The translations under genes and the position numbers were made by a program. From assembly GCA_948443805.1 (NCBI GenBank), contig CAOJUB010000015.1, forward strand, positions 1 to 42,000: 42,000 nucleotides of DNA, given 5' to 3'. The notes under the pieces are model-generated. The model was given only the letters and a program-made list of their open reading frames with translations, made no database searches and was not told the origin of the DNA. Each line of letters starts with the position of its first letter. Position 1 is the stretch's first letter. This document shows, piece by piece, positions 23,094-31,557 of this stretch. The DNA is from an uncultured Clostridia bacterium (lineage in GTDB: Bacteria; Bacillota; Clostridia; Oscillospirales; UBA644).

Positions 23094-23107
23094 GAGGAAG
23101 AACCGAG

Positions 23108-24850
23108 ATGGCTGATATCAATCTGAAAATCAACGGACTGCCGGTAACCGTACCTGCGGGCACGACCATTCTGGAAGCGGCAAAATCCGTTGGCATAAAA
23201 ATTCCGACCCTCTGCTTTCTCAAAGACATTAACGAGATCGGCGCCTGCCGGATCTGCGTTGTTGAGGTGAAGGGAGCCAGAAGCCTTGCCGCTTCCTGCG
23301 TCTACCCCGTAGCGGAAGGCATGGAGGTATTTACCAATACCCCCGCCGTAAGAAAATCCAGAAAAATGACTTTGGAACTGCTGCTTTCGGTTCACGACAG
23401 AAAATGTCTGTCCTGCTCCAGAAGCCAGAACTGCGAATTGCAGGCTCTCGCGCTGGAATACGGCATTGAAGACGCCGGAAGATTTGACGGCGTAAAACCG
23501 GAATACACCAAAGACGATTCCAATGCCTATCTTGTCAGAGACAACAATAAATGTATCCTCTGCCGCCGTTGTGTTGCGGTTTGCAGCAAAAATCAGGGCG
23601 CAGGCGTTATCGGCGCGAACGAAAGAGGTTTTGACACCAACATCGGCTCTGCGTTTGATATGGAACTCAAGGACGTTTCCTGCATCGGCTGCGGACAGTG
23701 CGTTGCCGTCTGCCCGACCGGCGCGCTTACCGAAAAGGACGATACCGATCTGGTATGGGATGCCATTGCCGATCCGGAAAAACATGTCGTCATCGCTCCG
23801 GCACCCGCCGTCCGGGTTACCCTCGGCGAATGTTTTGACATGCCGATCGGAACCAATGTGGAAGGTAAAATGGTCGCTGCGATGAGACGGCTTGGCGTTG
23901 ACGCCGTTATGGATGTGGACGTTGCCGCCGATATCACGATCATGGAAGAAGGAACCGAATTTATCAACCGGGTTCAGAACAACGGAACGCTTCCTCTCAT
24001 CACCTCATGTTCTCCCGGATGGATCAAATTCTGCGAACACTATTACCCAGAATTTATCCCGAATCTTTCCAGCTGCAAATCGCCGCAGGGAATGTACGGC
24101 GCGCTGATGAAATCCTATTATGCGGAAAAACAGGGAATCGACCCGAAAAATATCTTTGTCGTTGGCGTTATGCCCTGTACGGCGAAGAAATTCGAAAGAA
24201 CCCGCGAAGGGTATTCGGTAGACGGTCTGCCGGATATCGACGCCGCCATCACAACCCGGGAACTGGCGAAAATGATCCGGAACGCCGGAATCAATTTCAC
24301 CGCGCTGCCTGACGAGGATTTCGATCCGCTGTTCGGCGAAGCAACCGGCGCCGGCCACATCTTCGGCGCAACCGGCGGCGTAATGGAAGCCGCGCTCCGC
24401 ACCGTGGTTGAAGTGCTGGAAAAGAAAGAGCTGGAAAAACTGGAATTTACCGAAGTCCGGGGTATGCAGGGCGTCAAGGAAGCGTCTTACAACGTTGCCG
24501 GCATGGAGGTAAAACTCGCGGTTGTTTCCGGAACGGCCAACGCAGCAAAACTGCTAGAGGAAATCAAAGCCGGAAAAGCAAACTATCACTTTATTGAAGT
24601 AATGGCCTGCCCCGGCGGCTGTATCAACGGAGGCGGTCAGCCGATCCACGATGCTTATACAAGAGCAAATACCGATATTAAGGGACTGCGCGCCGCCGCG
24701 CTTTACACCGCGGACGAAAAGGAAACATTGCGCAAATCTCACAACAGTCCGATTGTCAAGGAAATTTACGAAAATTATCTGGGAGAATGCGGCGGACATA
24801 AAGCACACCATCTGCTTCACACCTCCTATGTTCCCAGAAAGAAAAACTAA
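23108..24850 (+). CDS. hydA: HydA, catalytic [FeFe]-hydrogenase subunit
   Basis: A 580-residue catalytic subunit that makes or consumes H2. Domains in order: plant-type [2Fe-2S] domain (C-x10-C-x2-C around GACRICVVEVKG), a His/Cys-ligated cluster (HDRKCLSCSRSQNC), two [4Fe-4S] clusters (CILCRRCVAVCS, CIGCGQCVAVCP), then the H domain with VMPCTAKKFE and VMACPGGCINGGGQP, ending in a small-subunit-like tail (YLGECGGHKAHHLLHTSY). The L1 loop reads TSCSPGW at 299-305 rather than the textbook TSCCPxW. That variant may be normal in multimeric HydA proteins, but I could not confirm this. A strong ribosome binding site (AGGAGGAA) precedes the start. A terminator follows at 24858. No maturase (HydE, HydF, HydG) is in the window, so those must be elsewhere. 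Confidence 0.97.
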   Translation: MADINLKINGLPVTVPAGTTILEAAKSVGIKIPTLCFLKDINEIGACRICVVEVKGARSLAASCVYPVAEGMEVFTNTPAVRKSRKMTLELLLSVHDRKCLSCSRSQNCELQALALEYGIEDAGRFDGVKPEYTKDDSNAYLVRDNNKCILCRRCVAVCSKNQGAGVIGANERGFDTNIGSAFDMELKDVSCIGCGQCVAVCPTGALTEKDDTDLVWDAIADPEKHVVIAPAPAVRVTLGECFDMPIGTNVEGKMVAAMRRLGVDAVMDVDVAADITIMEEGTEFINRVQNNGTLPLITSCSPGWIKFCEHYYPEFIPNLSSCKSPQGMYGALMKSYYAEKQGIDPKNIFVVGVMPCTAKKFERTREGYSVDGLPDIDAAITTRELAKMIRNAGINFTALPDEDFDPLFGEATGAGHIFGATGGVMEAALRTVVEVLEKKELEKLEFTEVRGMQGVKEASYNVAGMEVKLAVVSGTANAAKLLEEIKAGKANYHFIEVMACPGGCINGGGQPIHDAYTRANTDIKGLRAAALYTADEKETLRKSHNSPIVKEIYENYLGECGGHKAHHLLHTSYVPRKKN

Positions 24851-24857
24851 AGGACCG

Positions 24858-24889
24858 ATAGTGTCCCCTTCTTCGGGGACACTATTTCT
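24858..24889 (+). terminator. Terminator of the hydrogenase operon
   Basis: An 11-bp perfect stem (24858-24868 ATAGTGTCCCC with 24875-24885) with a TTCTTC loop follows the HydA stop by 8 bp. The T tract is short (TTTCTC), but the stem is very stable. Confidence 0.8.
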
Positions 24890-24936
24890 CATATTATACG
24901 ACATACTTGTGACATATTTTGTTCATTTTTAAAGGA

Positions 24937-24965
24937 TTGACAAAAACCGAATAAAATGCTACAAT
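24937..24965 (+). promoter_or_regulatory. Promoter of the secreted Cys-motif protein gene
   Basis: TTGACA (24937-24942), 17 bp, TACAAT (24960-24965). It lies about 40 nt before the ATG and directly after the hydrogenase terminator. Confidence 0.8.
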
Positions 24966-25006
24966 ATATCTGTAGTATGACTCTACTATATCAGGAGGAA
25001 ACGATA

Positions 25007-26410
25007 ATGAAAAAATTCACTTCTCTTTTTGTGGTTGTCCTTCTTCTGGCAGCATTTTCCCTCTCTACCTTTGCAGCGGGAGACATCTATGCCAGCACGA
25101 CAATCGAAGATGGTAAAATCGGAGACGTGTTTGCCGCAACCTCTGCTATGCAGTGGGATCCGAAAACAGTCGATGGCGTTCTCGATTTTGACAAAGAAGC
25201 GGCCACAACTTATTATACCACCCCGGATGAACTCAAAGGAAAAGTTCCGGCTGCTTATACCTGGAAAATGGATCTGTATCTTTATGGAACAGAAACCCAG
25301 GACGGAAACGGATCGGTTAACGGAAACACCAACAAATTCAAATATTACGATTCCAGTTTTATGTTCCGGTTCGGCGGAGAAAAAAACTGCTGTTTCTATG
25401 CGAAATACAATTTCAAACTGAAGCAGTACGAATTGATTTATCAGCCGAGAGACAAAAAGAAAGTTCTCGATCCGGAAGATCAGTGGATGCTGGAAGAAAA
25501 AGACCCTGAAGTTCTGGAACAGAAACTGATCACCCTGCCGGAAGAACTGACGATGAACGAATGGCACGAAGTTGTTCTTCAGATTTCGAAAAACGGTGAA
25601 GTCAGACTGTATGTTGACGACCAGATCAAACTGAAATATGTTGATAATATCCTTCAGGGCGAAATTAAAAGCAAAAAAACCGGCGAAGTAATTCAGACAT
25701 TCCCGCTCACGGTTGACCCCAAATGCGATAATGCGAACAAAATCTTCACCAAATACAATCTTCAGCTGAAGATGGACAATATTATGCTTGCCGATTCGGA
25801 ATATTATGATTTCCATACTTTTGACGAAAGCAGAACAACGGTTGTTGACGCAAAAGAATTTGAAGACGGCGCTATCACCAAATACTGCAAAAACTGCAAC
25901 GAAGCCTGCGTAACGGTACTTCCGGCACTGGGATGTGCAGGACATATCGGCGGAACGGCAACCTGCACCTCAAAAGCAGTCTGCTCTAAATGCGGCGTAA
26001 AATACGGTCAGATGGCCGATCATGCATGGGGCTCCGATGTTGTTGTAGAATCTCAGGCAACGTCTCTGAAAGAAGGACGTTCCTATGTCACCTGCAGCGT
26101 TTGTGGCGCGAAAAAATATACCGTAACGATTCTGGATCCGAATAACCCCGACCCCAGCGATCCGATTTACAAAGACGGTTATGTTGTTCCCGCTCCGGGC
26201 GACAACGACGGTCAGAACAACGGCGATAACAATGCTGACCAGAATGGCAGCGACAAAAATGAACCGGATACGAACAAACAGCCCAATGGCGGCGGAAATA
26301 AAAAAGACGACAACAAAGCAAACCCCGGAACCTCCGACCTGGATGTTTTCGGACTTGCTGCTCTTGTCTCTGTTGCAGGACTTACCCTTGTAATCAAAAA
26401 GAGAGTATAA
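25007..26410 (+). CDS. Secreted, membrane-anchored protein with LamG-like region and Cys-motif repeats
   Basis: A 467-residue exported protein. Residues 1-24 are a signal peptide (VVVLLLAAFSLSTFAA). The following ~280 residues look like one beta-rich module of concanavalin/LamG type (a FMFRFGGEKNCCFYAKYNF strand; NEWHEVVLQISKNGEVRLYVDD is typical of LamG). Then come two Cys/His segments (KYCKNCNEACVTV and VCSKCGVKYG, then YVTCSVCGAKKYTVTI), a motif type widespread in Clostridial surface proteins. An Asn/Asp/Lys-rich low-complexity linker leads to the C-terminal anchor FGLAALVSVAGLTLVIKKRV preceded by NPGTSD. There is no LPxTG. It probably binds a surface or environmental ligand; the ligand is unknown. 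AGGAGG lies 8 nt before the ATG at 25007. Confidence 0.8.
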   Translation: MKKFTSLFVVVLLLAAFSLSTFAAGDIYASTTIEDGKIGDVFAATSAMQWDPKTVDGVLDFDKEAATTYYTTPDELKGKVPAAYTWKMDLYLYGTETQDGNGSVNGNTNKFKYYDSSFMFRFGGEKNCCFYAKYNFKLKQYELIYQPRDKKKVLDPEDQWMLEEKDPEVLEQKLITLPEELTMNEWHEVVLQISKNGEVRLYVDDQIKLKYVDNILQGEIKSKKTGEVIQTFPLTVDPKCDNANKIFTKYNLQLKMDNIMLADSEYYDFHTFDESRTTVVDAKEFEDGAITKYCKNCNEACVTVLPALGCAGHIGGTATCTSKAVCSKCGVKYGQMADHAWGSDVVVESQATSLKEGRSYVTCSVCGAKKYTVTILDPNNPDPSDPIYKDGYVVPAPGDNDGQNNGDNNADQNGSDKNEPDTNKQPNGGGNKKDDNKANPGTSDLDVFGLAALVSVAGLTLVIKKRV

Positions 26411-26425
26411 AAATAAAATTTTCAG

Positions 26426-26459
26426 AAAAAGAGGACGCCAAAACCGCGTCCTCTTTTTT
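26426..26459 (+). terminator. Terminator after the secreted protein gene
   Basis: GAGGACGC (26431-26438) and GCGTCCTC (26446-26453) form an 8-bp stem extended by AAAAA/TTTTT, followed by a T6 run. It is a classical intrinsic terminator. Confidence 0.9.
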
Positions 26460-26526
26460 CTATTCCCTTTCAGATAAAGCGCGTGGGCTATTCACATAAA
26501 AGTAACATTTTTTTTCAGGAAAATGC

Positions 26527-26555
26527 TTGCAATCAAAACGAAAATACGATATAAT
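26527..26555 (+). promoter_or_regulatory. recA promoter
   Basis: TTGCAA (26527-26532), 17 bp, TATAAT (26550-26555). I saw no GAACN4GTTC-type Firmicute SOS box around it. Confidence 0.8.
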
Positions 26556-26577
26556 ATATTTGTATAGGTTTCCCATG

Positions 26578-26630
26578 TTCCGCACCTTTCAGAGAATGCG
26601 GAAAAACGACTGATAGCCGCTCAAAGCGGC
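26578..26630 (+). promoter_or_regulatory. Two hairpins in the recA leader
   Basis: TTCCGCA (26578-26584) pairs with TGCGGAA (26597-26603), and GCCGCT (26616-26621) pairs with AGCGGC (26625-26630) over a 3-nt loop. The second ends 5 nt before the GGAG ribosome binding site (26636-26639). Such stems could tune translation or stabilise the mRNA; no function is proven. Confidence 0.5.
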
Positions 26631-26645
26631 GGAATGGAGACAGGT

Positions 26646-27752
26646 ATGAACGAAAGCAAGAAAAAAGCATTGGATATGGCAATTTCCCAAATTGAAAAAG
26701 ATTTTGGCAAAGGTTCCGTTATGACGCTGGGAGAAAACGAAACCATGAATATTGACCATATTTCAACCGGTTCCTTTTCTCTGGACATTGCTCTTGGCAT
26801 AGGCGGCGTTCCGAAGGGACGAATCGTAGAAATCTACGGGCCTGAAAGCTCCGGTAAAACCACGGTGGCTCTCCATATCGTTGCCGAAGCGCAAAAAACA
26901 GGCGGCGTTGCCGCATTTATCGATGCAGAACATGCGCTTGACCCGATCTATGCACAGAATCTCGGCGTAGATATTGATTCACTGCTGGTCTCTCAGCCGG
27001 ACAACGGAGAGCAGGCGCTTGAAATTACAGAAACCCTTGTCCGTTCCGGCGCTATCGATGTGATCGTTATCGACTCGGTAGCCGCTCTTGTCCCCCGTCA
27101 GGAAATCGAAGGAGAAATGGGAGACAGCCATGTCGGCCTTCACGCCCGTCTGATGTCTCAGGCGCTTCGAAAACTGGCCGGAATCATCAACCGAACCTCC
27201 TGCGTTGCGATCTTTATCAATCAGCTCCGAGAAAAAGTCGGGCAGGCTTACGGAAACCCAGAAACCACAACCGGCGGCCGGGCGCTGAAATTCTATGCTT
27301 CGGTTCGTCTCGACGTCAGAAGGATTGAAACACTGAAAGTCGGAACGGAAGCCGTTGGTTCCAGAACAAAAGTCAAGGTTGTTAAAAATAAAGTGGCTCC
27401 CCCCTTTAAGGACGCAGAATTTGATATCATGTACGGCAAAGGCATTTCCAAAGAAGGCGAGGTTCTCGACAGCGCCGTAAAACTGGAAATTGTCCAAAAA
27501 TCCGGCGGTTGGTTCTCCTACGGCGGCGAACGGCTCGGTCAGGGACGGGACAACGTAAAAAAACTGATAAAAAGCAAACCGGAACTGCGGCAGGAACTGG
27601 AAGAAAAAATCAAGGAAGCGCTCAGCACAACCGCTTCAGCAAAAGAGAAATCCAGTGAAGTCACAGCGGCAGTTAAGGCAGGAAAAAAAGGAAAATCAAC
27701 AAAAAAGGCAGATATCAATGTCAACGCCGAAGACTTTGACACCGAAGACTGA
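26646..27752 (+). CDS. recA: RecA recombinase
   Basis: A 368-residue RecA, the strand-exchange ATPase of homologous recombination and co-protease of the SOS response. The Walker A motif GPESSGKTT, the [22 protein letters not shown] segment (Walker B and loop 1), [10 protein letters not shown], and loop 2 with [14 protein letters not shown] are all intact. The C-terminal region is Lys-rich and ends acidic (NAEDFDTED). I chose the ATG at 26646 because GGAG lies 6 nt upstream; an in-frame ATG at 26634 would place this site inside the gene. The stop codon overlaps recX (TGATG). It has its own promoter and two leader hairpins. It heads the long co-directional run to 35676. Confidence 0.98.
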   Translation: MNESKKKALDMAISQIEKDFGKGSVMTLGENETMNIDHISTGSFSLDIALGIGGVPKGRIVEIYGPESSGKTTVALHIVAEAQKTGGVAAFIDAEHALDPIYAQNLGVDIDSLLVSQPDNGEQALEITETLVRSGAIDVIVIDSVAALVPRQEIEGEMGDSHVGLHARLMSQALRKLAGIINRTSCVAIFINQLREKVGQAYGNPETTTGGRALKFYASVRLDVRRIETLKVGTEAVGSRTKVKVVKNKVAPPFKDAEFDIMYGKGISKEGEVLDSAVKLEIVQKSGGWFSYGGERLGQGRDNVKKLIKSKPELRQELEEKIKEALSTTASAKEKSSEVTAAVKAGKKGKSTKKADINVNAEDFDTED

Positions 27753-28219
27753 TGATGGAACCCTATATCAAATACGCAATTTATCTGTTGGAAAAGCGGG
27801 ATTATTCCCGAAAAGACCTGATAAAAAAAATTGCTGAAAAATACCCGGAAGAACAGGCGGAAAAAGCTGCGGATTATTGCGAAGAACGGAGATATATTGA
27901 CGACCTCCGCTACGCGCGCCGCCTGTGGGAACGATATTCCGAAAAATACGGAGAAAAAAGGATCCGCGAGGAGCTCTATAAACGGGGAATTGACCGGGAA
28001 ACGGCACAGCAAGTGGAAGAAGAAATGACCGACCGGGAAAAAGAATGGGAAAAAACCGCTCTTCTTCTCCGGCAGAAAATGAGAAACCGGCCGTTTTCCG
28101 ACAAAAAAGAAGAAAACAAAATCTATGCCTTTCTGGCAAGAAAAGGCTTCTCGTCCGAGATAATCGGGCAAGTAATCCGAGAATACAAAGAAGATAGCGA
28201 ACAATATGATGAAGAATAA
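27752..28219 (+). CDS. recX: RecX, regulator of RecA
   Basis: A 155-residue helical protein of the RecX family, which binds RecA filaments and limits or modulates their activity. The three-helix repeats are visible: YLLEKRDYSRKDLIKKI, then YCEERRYIDDLRYARRLWERYSEKYGEKRIREELYKRGI, and a C-terminal AFLARKGFSSEIIGQVI. The length is normal. The start overlaps the recA stop (ATG at 27752; a second ATG follows at 27755) with no strong ribosome binding site, so translation probably depends on recA. The end overlaps rimO by 14 bp. A recA-recX pair is the standard arrangement, and the tight overlap would keep the two proteins in proportion. Confidence 0.93.
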   Translation: MMEPYIKYAIYLLEKRDYSRKDLIKKIAEKYPEEQAEKAADYCEERRYIDDLRYARRLWERYSEKYGEKRIREELYKRGIDRETAQQVEEEMTDREKEWEKTALLLRQKMRNRPFSDKKEENKIYAFLARKGFSSEIIGQVIREYKEDSEQYDEE

Positions 28220-29537
28220 AACAATTAACAATATCGGCGTAATCTCGCTGGGATGCGCAAAAAACCGGGTAGACTGTGAAGTGATGATCCAGAAGCTTCT
28301 GGACGCCGGATATCAGTTATGCGACGATTACAACGCCTGCGATGCCATCATCGTCAATACCTGCGCATTCATCGGGCCGGCAAAAGAAGAGGCCGTCCAG
28401 AACATACTGGAAGCGGCTTCTTACAAAAGCTACGGGCTGAAAAAGCTGATTGTTACCGGATGTCTGGCACAGCGTTACGGTAACGAACTGATTCAGCTGA
28501 TTCCGGAAATCGACGCAATGCTCGGCGTCAAAAACTTCGACAAAATCCTTGAAGCGCTCCGCGAAGAAAAAGCCCTGTCCGAAATTGCACCGCTCACCCT
28601 CCCCTCTCCGGAAGGCCCCCGGAGCCTGACGACAGAAAACTACTCCGTTTATCTGAAAATTGCCGAAGGCTGCTCCAACCGGTGCGCTTACTGCGTTATC
28701 CCGTCCATTCGGGGAGATTTTATGCCGCGGCGCGTAGAAAATATATTGCAGGAAGCGAAAGCACTTGCCCAAAACGGGGCAAAAGAAATCAATATCATTG
28801 CACAAGATATCACCCGGCATCCCGGTCTGATCGAAATCATAAAGGGAATCTGCGCCATTGATTCGGTTGCCTGGATTCGTCTTCTTTATCTGTATCCGGA
28901 TGAGATTACCCCGGAACTGATCGATCTGATTGCAAAAGAAGAAAAAATCGTGAAATATATCGATATTCCATTGCAGCACGCGGCAAATCCGGTTTTAAAA
29001 CGGATGAACCGGAGGGGAACGCAAAAAGACTACCGGAAGCTGATCGCCTCTCTCCGGAAGAAAATACCGCAGATGGCGCTCCGCACAACCTTTATCACCG
29101 GTTTTCCCGGTGAAACAAAACAGGATTTTGCCGACCTGTTTCAGTTTATCCGCGATATCCGTTTTCAAAATCTGGGGGTTTTCCCTTATTCCCGCGAAGA
29201 AGGAACCAAAGCCGCCGGTTACTGCGGTCAGCTGTCCGAAAAAACAAAACAGCGGCGGGCAGAACAGCTGATGCAGCTGCAATACGGGATTCTGGACGAA
29301 ATCAACCAGACATTCGTAGGCAACACCTACACCGTTCTCTGTGAGGGAGAAGCCGAGATAGAAAGCACGGAAAAAAATCTCTATAAAGGACGCGCGTATT
29401 TCCAGGCGCCGGAAGTTGACGGCATGATTTATTTTACCTCGCCCCAACCCTGCAAAGCGGGAGAATTTTACCCTGTCACCCTTCTCAAATACGACTGCTA
29501 TGACTTTTACGGTCAGGCGTTATGGAAAGAAAGCTGA
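28206..29537 (+). CDS. rimO: RimO, ribosomal protein S12 methylthiotransferase
   Basis: A 443-residue radical-SAM methylthiotransferase that adds a methylthio group to Asp of ribosomal protein S12. The UPF0004 N-terminal domain carries three cluster cysteines (SLGCAKNRVD, NTCAFIGPAKEEA, VTGCLAQRY). The radical-SAM triad is CSNRCAYCVIP, and the fold continues with IAQDITRHPG and YPDEITPELI. A C-terminal TRAM domain is readable (NQTFVGNTYTVLCEGEAE to GEFYPVTLLKYDCYDFYGQAL). Compared with MiaB, the GCAKNRVD and AFIGPAKEEA motifs point to RimO. The start overlaps recX by 14 bp; two consecutive ATGs are available. It belongs to the recA run. Confidence 0.94.
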   Translation: MMKNKTINNIGVISLGCAKNRVDCEVMIQKLLDAGYQLCDDYNACDAIIVNTCAFIGPAKEEAVQNILEAASYKSYGLKKLIVTGCLAQRYGNELIQLIPEIDAMLGVKNFDKILEALREEKALSEIAPLTLPSPEGPRSLTTENYSVYLKIAEGCSNRCAYCVIPSIRGDFMPRRVENILQEAKALAQNGAKEINIIAQDITRHPGLIEIIKGICAIDSVAWIRLLYLYPDEITPELIDLIAKEEKIVKYIDIPLQHAANPVLKRMNRRGTQKDYRKLIASLRKKIPQMALRTTFITGFPGETKQDFADLFQFIRDIRFQNLGVFPYSREEGTKAAGYCGQLSEKTKQRRAEQLMQLQYGILDEINQTFVGNTYTVLCEGEAEIESTEKNLYKGRAYFQAPEVDGMIYFTSPQPCKAGEFYPVTLLKYDCYDFYGQALWKES

Positions 29538-29541
29538 TGAT

Positions 29542-30132
29542 ATGAATATAAAAAAAATTCCAAACATCCTTTGTCTAATCCGCATTTGTCTGATTCCCTT
29601 TATCCTGCTCTTTTTGCTTGAAAATCCGCTTGTCAGCAGGATTCCGGCAACGGTAAGGATACTGACGGCCGGTTTGCTGTATGCCGCAGCCATGCTGACC
29701 GATCTTTTCGATGGAAAAATCGCACGGAAATACGACGCGGTTACCGATTTCGGCAAATTTATTGATCCGATTGCCGATAAAATGCTGGTTCTCAGTATTT
29801 TGCTTGCATTTGTAGATATGAAACTGATTTCCGCTGTTCCTGTTATTCTTGTCTTGGCCAGAGAATTTTTAGTGACCGGTCTTAGGCTTGCCGCTATGAA
29901 TAAAGGAACGGTTGTTGCAGCCAATATCTGGGGAAAAGCAAAAACCATGACGCAAGCCATTTTGATCGGAATATCCTTTCTTTCGATGCTTGCCGCCTGT
30001 ATTCTGGGCGACGGCAGCATCACTGCCTATCTGCTGAATCTTCCCGGCCTGCTTGCCTGGATCACCGCGGCCGTTACCGTTATATCCGGCATTACCTATG
30101 CCATTGAATGTAAAGAATTTATCAAATTATAA
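29542..30132 (+). CDS. pgsA: CDP-diacylglycerol-glycerol-3-phosphate 3-phosphatidyltransferase
   Basis: A 196-residue membrane enzyme that makes phosphatidylglycerol phosphate from CDP-diacylglycerol and glycerol 3-phosphate. The CDP-alcohol phosphotransferase motif DG-xx-AR-x8-G-xxx-D-xxx-D is complete in LFDGKIARKYDAVTDFGKFIDPIADK (about residues 57-83). It opens with NIKKIPNILCLIRICLIPFILLF, typical of PgsA, and has about six membrane helices. The start at 29542 is 4 bp after the rimO stop; upstream GGAAAG is weak, so coupling with rimO is likely. A recA/rimO/pgsA neighbourhood is common in Firmicutes. Confidence 0.94.
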   Translation: MNIKKIPNILCLIRICLIPFILLFLLENPLVSRIPATVRILTAGLLYAAAMLTDLFDGKIARKYDAVTDFGKFIDPIADKMLVLSILLAFVDMKLISAVPVILVLAREFLVTGLRLAAMNKGTVVAANIWGKAKTMTQAILIGISFLSMLAACILGDGSITAYLLNLPGLLAWITAAVTVISGITYAIECKEFIKL

Positions 30133-30168
30133 TCCCCGCAAAAGAAAAAGAGAGAATGGTGAAATCGT

Positions 30169-31557
30169 ATGCTTTTATATAATTCCATGACAAACAGAAA
30201 AGAAGAATTTGCTCCGGAAGGCGCGTCCGTTAAAATTTATGCCTGCGGACCGACTGTTTACGATTATTTTCATATCGGAAACGGACGTTCTTTTCTGATT
30301 TTTGATACTCTGAGACGATATCTGGAATTTAAAGGATATCAGGTCGAATTTGTTCAGAATTTTACCGACGTCGATGATAAAATGATCAACCGGGCCAATC
30401 AGGAAAAGATCTCCATCGGCCAACTGGCCGAACGTTTTATTTCCGAATATTATCATGACGCTGACGGCCTGAACATCAAGCGGGCAACGGTAAACCCCAG
30501 AGCGACAGAAAACATTGACCACATCATTGAAATGATCTCTGCGCTGATTGAAAAAGGGCATGCCTATCCCAGCGACGGAAGCGTTTATTTCCGGGTTCGG
30601 AGTTATCGGGAATACGGCAAACTTTTCAAACAGTCGATTGAAGACCTGGAAGCCGGCGCGCGCGTCAATGTAGATGAAAAAAAAGAAGATGCGCTGGATT
30701 TTGCGCTCTGGAAAAAAACAAAACCGGGAGAACCGTACTGGGAATCTCCCTGGGGGCTCGGCAGGCCGGGCTGGCATATTGAATGCAGTGTTATGGCCAA
30801 ACAATTCCTCGGAAACACCATTGATATCCACTGCGGCGGAAACGATCTAAAATTCCCCCACCACGAAAATGAAATCGCCCAATCCGAATGCGCCAACGGC
30901 TGTCTTTTCTCAAAATTCTGGTTCCATGTCGGGTTTGTCAATATTAACAATGAAAAAATGAGTAAATCAAAAAATAACTTCTTTACCGTCCGGGATCTTT
31001 CCTCTGTTTACGGCTATGAGCCGCTCCGGTATTTCGCGATTTCCGCCCATTACAGAAACCCGATCAACTATGAACCGGACATCATTGAGCAGGCAAAAGC
31101 CTCACTGGAACGCCTTTACAACTGCGCCGATAATCTGGATTATCTGGCGGAAAACGCCGTCTCGGAAGACCGTGGCGAAAAAATACTCGAAAATTTTGAC
31201 GCTTACCGGACAAAGTTTACCGAAGCAATGGACGATGATCTGAACACGGCAAACGCCCTTTCCGTTTTGTTTGATTTTGCAAAGGAAATCAATATCACGG
31301 TTTCCGACGCCTCTTATGCAAAAGAATTTTATCAGAAACTCAAAGAAAAGTTTGTTTCGCTTTGCCGCGTGCTCGGTCTGCTTTATAACCAGGGTAAATC
31401 TTCTATTGATGAAGAAATCGAAGCCCTGATTGCCCAGCGGCAGGCCGCAAGGAAAGAAAAAAATTTCCAAAAAGCCGACCAAATCCGCGATCAGCTGAAA
31501 GACATGGGCATCACGCTCGAAGATACACCGACCGGAGTAAAATGGAAAAAAGCCTGA
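30169..31557 (+). CDS. cysS: Cysteinyl-tRNA synthetase
   Basis: A 462-residue class I aminoacyl-tRNA synthetase that charges tRNA(Cys). The zinc and substrate-site start VKIYACGPTVYDYFHIGNGRSF includes the HIGN version of HIGH. GRPGWHIECSVMAKQFLG and GGNDLKFPHHENEIAQSE carry the other zinc ligands, and KMSKSKNN is the KMSKS loop. The DALR-like helical region and C-terminal anticodon part are present, and the length is normal. The start is 36 bp after pgsA with an AGAGAATGG-type site. The last 16 bp overlap recG. No T-box is visible upstream. Confidence 0.97.
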   Translation: MLLYNSMTNRKEEFAPEGASVKIYACGPTVYDYFHIGNGRSFLIFDTLRRYLEFKGYQVEFVQNFTDVDDKMINRANQEKISIGQLAERFISEYYHDADGLNIKRATVNPRATENIDHIIEMISALIEKGHAYPSDGSVYFRVRSYREYGKLFKQSIEDLEAGARVNVDEKKEDALDFALWKKTKPGEPYWESPWGLGRPGWHIECSVMAKQFLGNTIDIHCGGNDLKFPHHENEIAQSECANGCLFSKFWFHVGFVNINNEKMSKSKNNFFTVRDLSSVYGYEPLRYFAISAHYRNPINYEPDIIEQAKASLERLYNCADNLDYLAENAVSEDRGEKILENFDAYRTKFTEAMDDDLNTANALSVLFDFAKEINITVSDASYAKEFYQKLKEKFVSLCRVLGLLYNQGKSSIDEEIEALIAQRQAARKEKNFQKADQIRDQLKDMGITLEDTPTGVKWKKA

